Shown here piece by piece: positions 59,749 through 64,000 of a DNA stretch of 64,000 nucleotides. Source of the stretch: JAMXLO01 sp037201625 (lineage in GTDB: Bacteria > Pseudomonadota > Alphaproteobacteria > Acetobacterales > Acetobacteraceae). Location: positions 1,426,001-1,490,000 of the forward strand of contig JBBCGR010000004.1 of the NCBI GenBank assembly GCA_037201625.1. The letters are read 5' to 3'. How positions within the stretch are numbered: position 1 is the first letter of the stretch; each line of letters starts with the position of its first letter. The notes under the pieces were generated by a model that was given only the letters and a program-made list of their open reading frames with translations, was not told where the DNA came from and did not search any database. The translations under genes were made by a program, and so were the position numbers.

Positions 59749-60644
59749 CACGCCGGCGGGTGGGTCGCCGCCCAGTGGCGTGCGATGTCGAGCCGCCGCG
59801 TGATCCAGACGCCCGGCGTCTGGCCCACGTGGTCGAGCAGCCGTTCCAGGCCTGCGGCACGCGCCGGGTGGCCGATGATCCGCATGTGCAGGCCGATGGA
59901 CAGCATGCGCGGCTGCGTCGCCCCCTCGCGATACAGGAAGTCGAACGCATCGCGGCAATAGGTGAAGAAATCGTCACCGGTGGCGAAGGTGCCGCGACCG
60001 AACTTGGAGTCGTTGGTCGACAGGCTGTACGGCACCACCAGATGCGGCCGCCCCTGCACCTTGGTCCAATACGGCAGTTCATCGTCGTAAGCATCTGAAT
60101 CGTATAGAAACCCGCCTTCCTCGACCAGCAGGGTCCGGGTGTTCAGGCTGGGCCCGTAGCGGCAATACCAGCCCAGCGGCCGCTCCCCCATCGTTGCCTG
60201 GAGCGAGGCCACGGCGCGGCGGATGCGCTCGCGCTCCTCGGGCTCGGACAGCTCGAAATGCTTCTCCCAGCGCCAGCCATGGCAGCAGACGTCATGGCCG
60301 GCGGCGCGGATCGCGGCGGCAGCGGGCGGATGCCGCTCCAGCGCCAGCGCGCAGCCGAATACCGTGAGCGGCAGGCGGCGCTCGGCGAACAGCCGCATGA
60401 TCCGCCAGAACGCCACCCGGCTGCCATAGGCGAACATGCCTTCGGCGGCGAGGTCGCGCCCGGTCACGCCGGGGTTCAGCATGCCGTTTTCGGTCAGCCC
60501 CCATTCCGACGCCGAATCCCCATCTGGAACAGACGGTTCCGAGCCTTCCTCATAGTTCAGTACGAAGTTCACCGCGAGCCGCGCGCCGTTCGGCCATTGG
60601 GGGTCCGGCGGGTTCGCGCCATAGCCGATGAGGTCTCTGTGCAT
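59748..60644 (-). CDS. polysaccharide deacetylase-fold enzyme, PuuE-like allantoinase
   Basis: 298 residues. It opens MHRDLIGYGANPPDPQWPNG and ARLAVNFVLNYEEGSEPSVP, the signature of PuuE-type allantoinases; FGCALALERHPPAAAAIRAA, HDVCCHGWRWEKH and SDAYDDELPYW follow, and RMLSIGLHMRIIGHPARAAG near the end is also shared. It probably hydrolyses allantoin or a related amide in purine breakdown. No urate oxidase or other allantoin gene is nearby. Start ATG 60644. Confidence 0.8.
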   Translation of the reverse strand: MHRDLIGYGANPPDPQWPNGARLAVNFVLNYEEGSEPSVPDGDSASEWGLTENGMLNPGVTGRDLAAEGMFAYGSRVAFWRIMRLFAERRLPLTVFGCALALERHPPAAAAIRAAGHDVCCHGWRWEKHFELSEPEERERIRRAVASLQATMGERPLGWYCRYGPSLNTRTLLVEEGGFLYDSDAYDDELPYWTKVQGRPHLVVPYSLSTNDSKFGRGTFATGDDFFTYCRDAFDFLYREGATQPRMLSIGLHMRIIGHPARAAGLERLLDHVGQTPGVWITRRLDIARHWAATHPPA

Positions 60645-60695
60645 GTGCAGCAGATTGCCCCGATCGCGACCGGCTGACCACTGGTTGACTGCCTC

Positions 60696-61679
60696 GTGAT
60701 ACGCGCCGAAAAGCCCCGCATGTCGGCAGCCGCGACGTCCTGGATTCTCAGCGAGGGCTACGCCGGCCTCCAGGCCCAGGCCCTCGGCCTCGCCGAGGCG
60801 GCGGGGCTGTGCCCGGAAATGCGGGTCCTGGCGCCGCGCGCGCCGTGGAAATGGGTGGCCGCCTCGCTCTGGCCGGCCCCCCTGGCGGCGGTGCCGGATG
60901 CGGTCCAGGCGCCCCTGCCGGACCTGGTGATCGGCTGCGGCGGCGTCGGCGCGGCGGTCGGCGCGGCGCTGCGCCGGGACGACCGGCCGGTGGTGCAGGT
61001 GCAGCATCCGCGCATGGACCCGCGCCGCTTCGACCTGATCGTGGTCAACCGGCACGACGAACTGGCCGGCCCCAACGTGCTGGTGACGCGCACCGCGCTG
61101 CACCGGGTGACGCCGGCGCGGCTGGCGGCCGCGGCGGACGCGTGGCGCGAGCGCCTGGCCCATCTGAGGCGGCCGCTGGTGGCAGTGCTGGTGGGCGGCA
61201 GCAACGGCCGCTTCCGGCTGGACACGGCGGTCGCGGCCGAACTCGCGGGCCAGCTTGCCGCGATGATGCGCAGCGACGGGGTCGGCGTGGCGGTGACGCC
61301 CTCGCGCCGCACCGATCCTGCCGTGACGCGCGTGCTGTCGGAGACGCTGGCGCCGCTCGGCGGCGAGGTGTGGGACGGCAGCGGCGACAACCCCTATTTC
61401 GGCATGCTGGCACTCGCCGATGCGATCATCGTCACGATGGACAGCGTCTCGATGGTGTCCGAGGCGGTGGCGACCGCCGCGCCGGTGATGCTGGCCAGGC
61501 TGCCGGGCCGCTCGCGCCGCATCGGCCTGTTCATCGAGGGCCTGCTGCGCGACGGCCGCGTGCGCGAATTCGCCGGACGGCTGGAACGGTGGAACGTGGC
61601 CCCGCTCGACGACACGGCGGAGGTGGCGTCCGAGATGTGCCGCCGTCTCGGCCTGCCCTGCCCAGATATGTCATGCTGA
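60696..61679 (+). CDS. ELM1/DUF1022-family protein
   Basis: 327 residues of the bacterial family related to plant mitochondrial fission factor ELM1, glycosyltransferase-like fold. SWILSEGYAGLQAQALGLAE opens; PDLVIGCGGVGAAVGAALRR, VQVQHPRMDPRRFDLIVV and VAVLVGGSNGRFRL follow, and MDSVSMVSEAVATAAPVML is the usual C-terminal motif. Function unknown; near LPS or lipid genes in many genomes. It may start at 60696 or at MSAAATSW. Overlaps the next gene by 7 bases. Confidence 0.85.
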   Translation: MIRAEKPRMSAAATSWILSEGYAGLQAQALGLAEAAGLCPEMRVLAPRAPWKWVAASLWPAPLAAVPDAVQAPLPDLVIGCGGVGAAVGAALRRDDRPVVQVQHPRMDPRRFDLIVVNRHDELAGPNVLVTRTALHRVTPARLAAAADAWRERLAHLRRPLVAVLVGGSNGRFRLDTAVAAELAGQLAAMMRSDGVGVAVTPSRRTDPAVTRVLSETLAPLGGEVWDGSGDNPYFGMLALADAIIVTMDSVSMVSEAVATAAPVMLARLPGRSRRIGLFIEGLLRDGRVREFAGRLERWNVAPLDDTAEVASEMCRRLGLPCPDMSC

Positions 61680-63556
61680 ACATCCAGACCTTCGACAATC
61701 GCGCCGGCGGCAATGTGCTCTACAAGGCGCTGGCGCATCCCCTGGCGGCGGAGGCGATCGCCCGCCTGTTCGCCCGCCTGCCGGCACCGGTCGCGCTGTA
61801 CGACCCGGAAGGGATGGCGGCGCCGCTGCTGGCGCTGCACCCGGACGCGCCGCCGCTCGCCGGAATCTACGTGCACGATGTGGCCGCCGTGGGGGAGCAG
61901 CGCGCCGGCCATGCGGCGCGGGCGCTGACCGGTCTGCCGGACAGCGGGGCGCGCAGCGTGCTGATCGCGGCGTTCGACGCGCGGCGCATCGCGGCGCGCA
62001 TCGCGCATCTGGTGCCGCCGGGTGCGGAGGTCGTGACGCTCGATGCGGTGCGGCTGCCGGATGCGCTGCTGACCAACCGGGAGCGCTATCTCGACAAGCT
62101 GAACTTCGCCACCAACTTCGCCTTCTTTCGCGATGCCGACGGGCTGTCGACGCGGCTGGTGTCGGCGAATTACTGGTCGGGCTATGGCGGCGGCGCGATC
62201 CGGCTGTGGCTGCGGCTGTTCGATGCCTCCGGCGCCGTGCTGGCGACGTGGCAGCAGGAGGTGCCGGCGGGGCCGTGCGGCTTCTCGATCGACAGCCGCG
62301 CGGTGCGCGAGCGCTTCGGCCTGGCGGCGTTCACCGGCCAGTTGTTCGTGCACGCGATCGGTGCGGCCGGCCACGACGTGGTGAAATACGCGGTGGACAC
62401 CTACGCCGATGACGCCGCATCCCGCTGGGGCGCCAGCCTGTCGTGCACGCATGATGCCAATGCCTGGCCGTCGGACCGTTATGCCGGTCTGCCGGCCCCG
62501 TGCCCGGGCGAGACGGTGACGCTGTGGCTGCAGAACAGCCACGCGACGCCGATCCCGGCCGGCGCGGTGGCGCTGGACCGGATGGGGGCGGAGCGGCCGG
62601 TGCCGCTGGAGCAGGACGTGCCGCCGTTCGCCACCGTGGCGGTGGATGTCGCGGCGCTGCTGCCGGACCTGCGCTGGCCCGCGCAGATCGAGGTGCGGGC
62701 CGGGCGCCATGTCGTGCGGCCGCGCTACGAGGTGACGCGCGGCAACCGGGTGCGTATCGCGCACGTCAATGTGGAGCGCAGCGACCTCCGGCCTGATCCG
62801 ATGATCGCCACGCTGCCCGCCTCGCTGGGGCGCGGCTACCTGCTGCCGTTTCCGATCCTGCCGCGCGAGCGGTTCCGCAGCATCGTGCAACCGACGCCGA
62901 TGGCGGTGTCCCAGGCGACGCTGCCGCTGCGGCTGGACGTCTTCGATGCGGCGGGCGCCAAGGTGGCGGAGCGATTCCTGGGCTGCCTGCCGCGCGACCA
63001 CGGCCTCGCGCTGGAGGTGGACGAGGTGGCGTCGGGCCATGCGGAACTGGCGTATGATTTTCGTGGCGGTGGCGCAGCGGATGGCTGGATGCACGCGCTG
63101 TTCCGCTATGAGGACCGCCGCTCCGGCCATGTCGCGGAGTCGAGCTTCGGCGGGCACATCTTCAATACGCTGATGACGTATCGCGACGAGCCGCAATCCT
63201 ATTCCGGGCCGCCGCCGGGATTGAGCACGCGGCTGTTCCTGAAGCTCGGCGATGCGCGGCGCCGCAGTTTCGCGGTGCTGATCTATCCGGCCTCCGCCCG
63301 CTGGCACGCGGTGTCGGCGACGCTGCTGCTGCTGCATGACGAAGCGGGCCAGGTGATCGCCGAGCGGCCGGTGGCGATTGCATGCTCGGGGTCCGCGATG
63401 GTGTGGCCGCATGAGGTGTTCGGCGATGCGGCGCTGCGCCGGGCCGGGCCGGGCGGCTATGTGCTGGTGCGCGACCCGACCTGCCGGCTGTTCGGCTATC
63501 ACGGGCTGATGGACGATGCCGGCGGTTTCTCGCTGGACCACATGTTCGGGTTCTGA
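61673..63556 (+). CDS. large hypothetical protein next to ELM1
   Basis: 627 residues, no known domain recognised. It begins MLNIQTFDNRAGGNVLYKAL with a Rossmann-like N-terminal part (VALYDPEG, GIYVHDVAAVG, RSVLIAAFDARRIA, and VVTLDAVRLPDALLTNRERY to about residue 140). The remainder is beta-rich and hydrophilic, with features such as SANYWSGYGGGAIRLWLRLF, VTLWLQNSHATPIPAGAVAL and GGHIFNTLMTYRDEP. No signal peptide or membrane helix. It overlaps the ELM1 gene by 7 bases, so they work or are made together. Confidence 0.65.
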   Translation: MLNIQTFDNRAGGNVLYKALAHPLAAEAIARLFARLPAPVALYDPEGMAAPLLALHPDAPPLAGIYVHDVAAVGEQRAGHAARALTGLPDSGARSVLIAAFDARRIAARIAHLVPPGAEVVTLDAVRLPDALLTNRERYLDKLNFATNFAFFRDADGLSTRLVSANYWSGYGGGAIRLWLRLFDASGAVLATWQQEVPAGPCGFSIDSRAVRERFGLAAFTGQLFVHAIGAAGHDVVKYAVDTYADDAASRWGASLSCTHDANAWPSDRYAGLPAPCPGETVTLWLQNSHATPIPAGAVALDRMGAERPVPLEQDVPPFATVAVDVAALLPDLRWPAQIEVRAGRHVVRPRYEVTRGNRVRIAHVNVERSDLRPDPMIATLPASLGRGYLLPFPILPRERFRSIVQPTPMAVSQATLPLRLDVFDAAGAKVAERFLGCLPRDHGLALEVDEVASGHAELAYDFRGGGAADGWMHALFRYEDRRSGHVAESSFGGHIFNTLMTYRDEPQSYSGPPPGLSTRLFLKLGDARRRSFAVLIYPASARWHAVSATLLLLHDEAGQVIAERPVAIACSGSAMVWPHEVFGDAALRRAGPGGYVLVRDPTCRLFGYHGLMDDAGGFSLDHMFGF

Positions 63557-63571
63557 CGGCGGCGCCCCCTG

Positions 63572-63655
63572 TCATTGCGAGGAGCGGAGCGACGAAGCAA
63601 TCCCCATGGGGATCGCCGCCCCTGCGCTCGAGATGGCAGGGCTCGCGATGACACG
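63572..63655. repeat. dispersed palindromic repeat
   Basis: Starts TGTCATTGCGAGGAGCGGAG and ends CTCGCGATGACA; the ends pair with one mismatch, with a CCCCATGGGG centre. It resembles the widespread TCATTGCGAG-type repeat seen in many bacterial genomes. It separates two convergent genes. Confidence 0.7.
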
Positions 63656-63663
63656 GACGGGTG

Positions 63664-64000
63664 TTACGCGGGGCGGCCGCTCACGCAGGGTTCCAGCCGC
63701 ACCAGGTCGGCATGGCCGAAGCCCTTGCTGTAATCGAGCACTGAGACGACTTCCGGAACGATCCGCAGCAGCACCATCGTGTCCATCACCGTCGGGGCCA
63801 TCGCGGCGTATTCCGGATAGCGTTGCAGCATCAGCGTGACGGCACGCGCGCGTTCGGTAGGATCGGCAACCTCGGTGGCGCGCGCGGCCATCGACAGGCC
63901 GGTGATGGCCATCGGGTCCGGCGTATCGCCGCCCACCGCAACCGAGACGCGGTTGTCGCGCGCGATGTTGGCGTATTTCTGGCCGTCGCGCGCGACGATG
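63664..64000 (-). CDS. pyridoxamine 5'-phosphate oxidase-family protein, partial
   Basis: C-terminal 111 residues of a split-barrel FMN-binding protein; the start is beyond the right edge. It has IVARDGQKYANIARDNRVSV, then GGDTPDPMAITGLSMAARA and VLDYSKGFGHADLV, as in PPOX-class proteins. Probably binds FMN or F420 and reduces or senses a small molecule. Convergent with the 627-residue gene. Confidence 0.75.
   Translation of the reverse strand, partial: IVARDGQKYANIARDNRVSVAVGGDTPDPMAITGLSMAARATEVADPTERARAVTLMLQRYPEYAAMAPTVMDTMVLLRIVPEVVSVLDYSKGFGHADLVRLEPCVSGRPA

Noticed and set aside
60809..61672. N-terminal extension of the 627-aa protein by 288 codons
   Set aside because: The extension overlaps the ELM1-family gene in another frame; ATG 61673 is the natural start with a 7-base overlap.

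Overview
The window is GC-rich DNA, packed with long antisense open frames, and reads as an alphaproteobacterial chromosome. The gene order aroA-cmk-rpsA-sppA-ihfB-lapA-trpF, a PhaR regulator, the mltB/rlpA/dac/tmk cluster and many solitary periplasmic binding proteins point to the Rhodospirillales/Acetobacteraceae side of the class. This placement is inferred from gene content, not from a database search. I saw no rRNA, tRNA, CRISPR array, transposase or prophage.

Layout. 1-2.5 kb is visibly AT-richer and carries a frame-broken dCTP deaminase, a small zinc-ribbon protein and a HAD phosphatase. 2.7-8.9 kb: a PEP-CTERM phytase-like esterase, rlmN, an IalB-like protein, a SpoU-type RNA methyltransferase, a SAM methyltransferase and a LysR regulator. 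9.1-12.8 kb is accessory: a SnoaL-like/SDR pair flanked by two copies of a 74-bp repeat, an HNH-like protein, and a tiny ORF coupled to a frame-broken gene. 13-19.5 kb: PhyH dioxygenase, peptide-type binding protein, Gfo/Idh/MocA oxidoreductase, DUF218 protein, TIGR02300 protein, trmO, and a ModA-like protein fused to a molybdopterin-oxidoreductase-like tail. 19.6-22.3 kb is a compact operon of a 60-aa Tat-like peptide, a PF14907 nucleotidyltransferase and a PqqD-HprK fusion. 22.4-31 kb is core: aroA, cmk, rpsA, sppA, ihfB, lapA, trpF, a TTC38-like protein and phaR.

31.3-37.4 kb: hydantoinase/oxoprolinase A and B, a binding protein and an FHA-PP2C phosphatase. 38.2-44.4 kb is a very-long-chain fatty acid/lipid A operon (acpXL, fabZ-type, two ketosynthases, an SDR, an alcohol dehydrogenase, an LpxXL-type acyltransferase). 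44.5-49.7 kb: a lipoprotein, ispDF (frame-broken), a UPF0114 protein, a LysR gene and a flavodoxin gene (both frame-broken), a DsbA-like protein and a DUF1269 protein. 50-53.7 kb: cell-wall genes mltB, rlpA, dac, then tmk. 53.7-64 kb: ThuA-like protein, binding protein, a glutaredoxin-DinB gene with an in-frame TGA exactly at the first redox cysteine, MFS transporter, glycosyltransferase 9, PuuE-like deacetylase, ELM1-family protein, a 627-aa unknown and a partial PPOX protein.

Two things stand out. First, the TGA-for-Cys in the glutaredoxin-DinB gene may be selenocysteine. Second, the peptide/nucleotidyltransferase/PqqD-HprK operon looks like an uncharacterised peptide-modification system. 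A caution applies throughout: at least ten single-base indels break otherwise well-conserved genes, including the normally essential ispDF, so the underlying sequence probably contains homopolymer errors.
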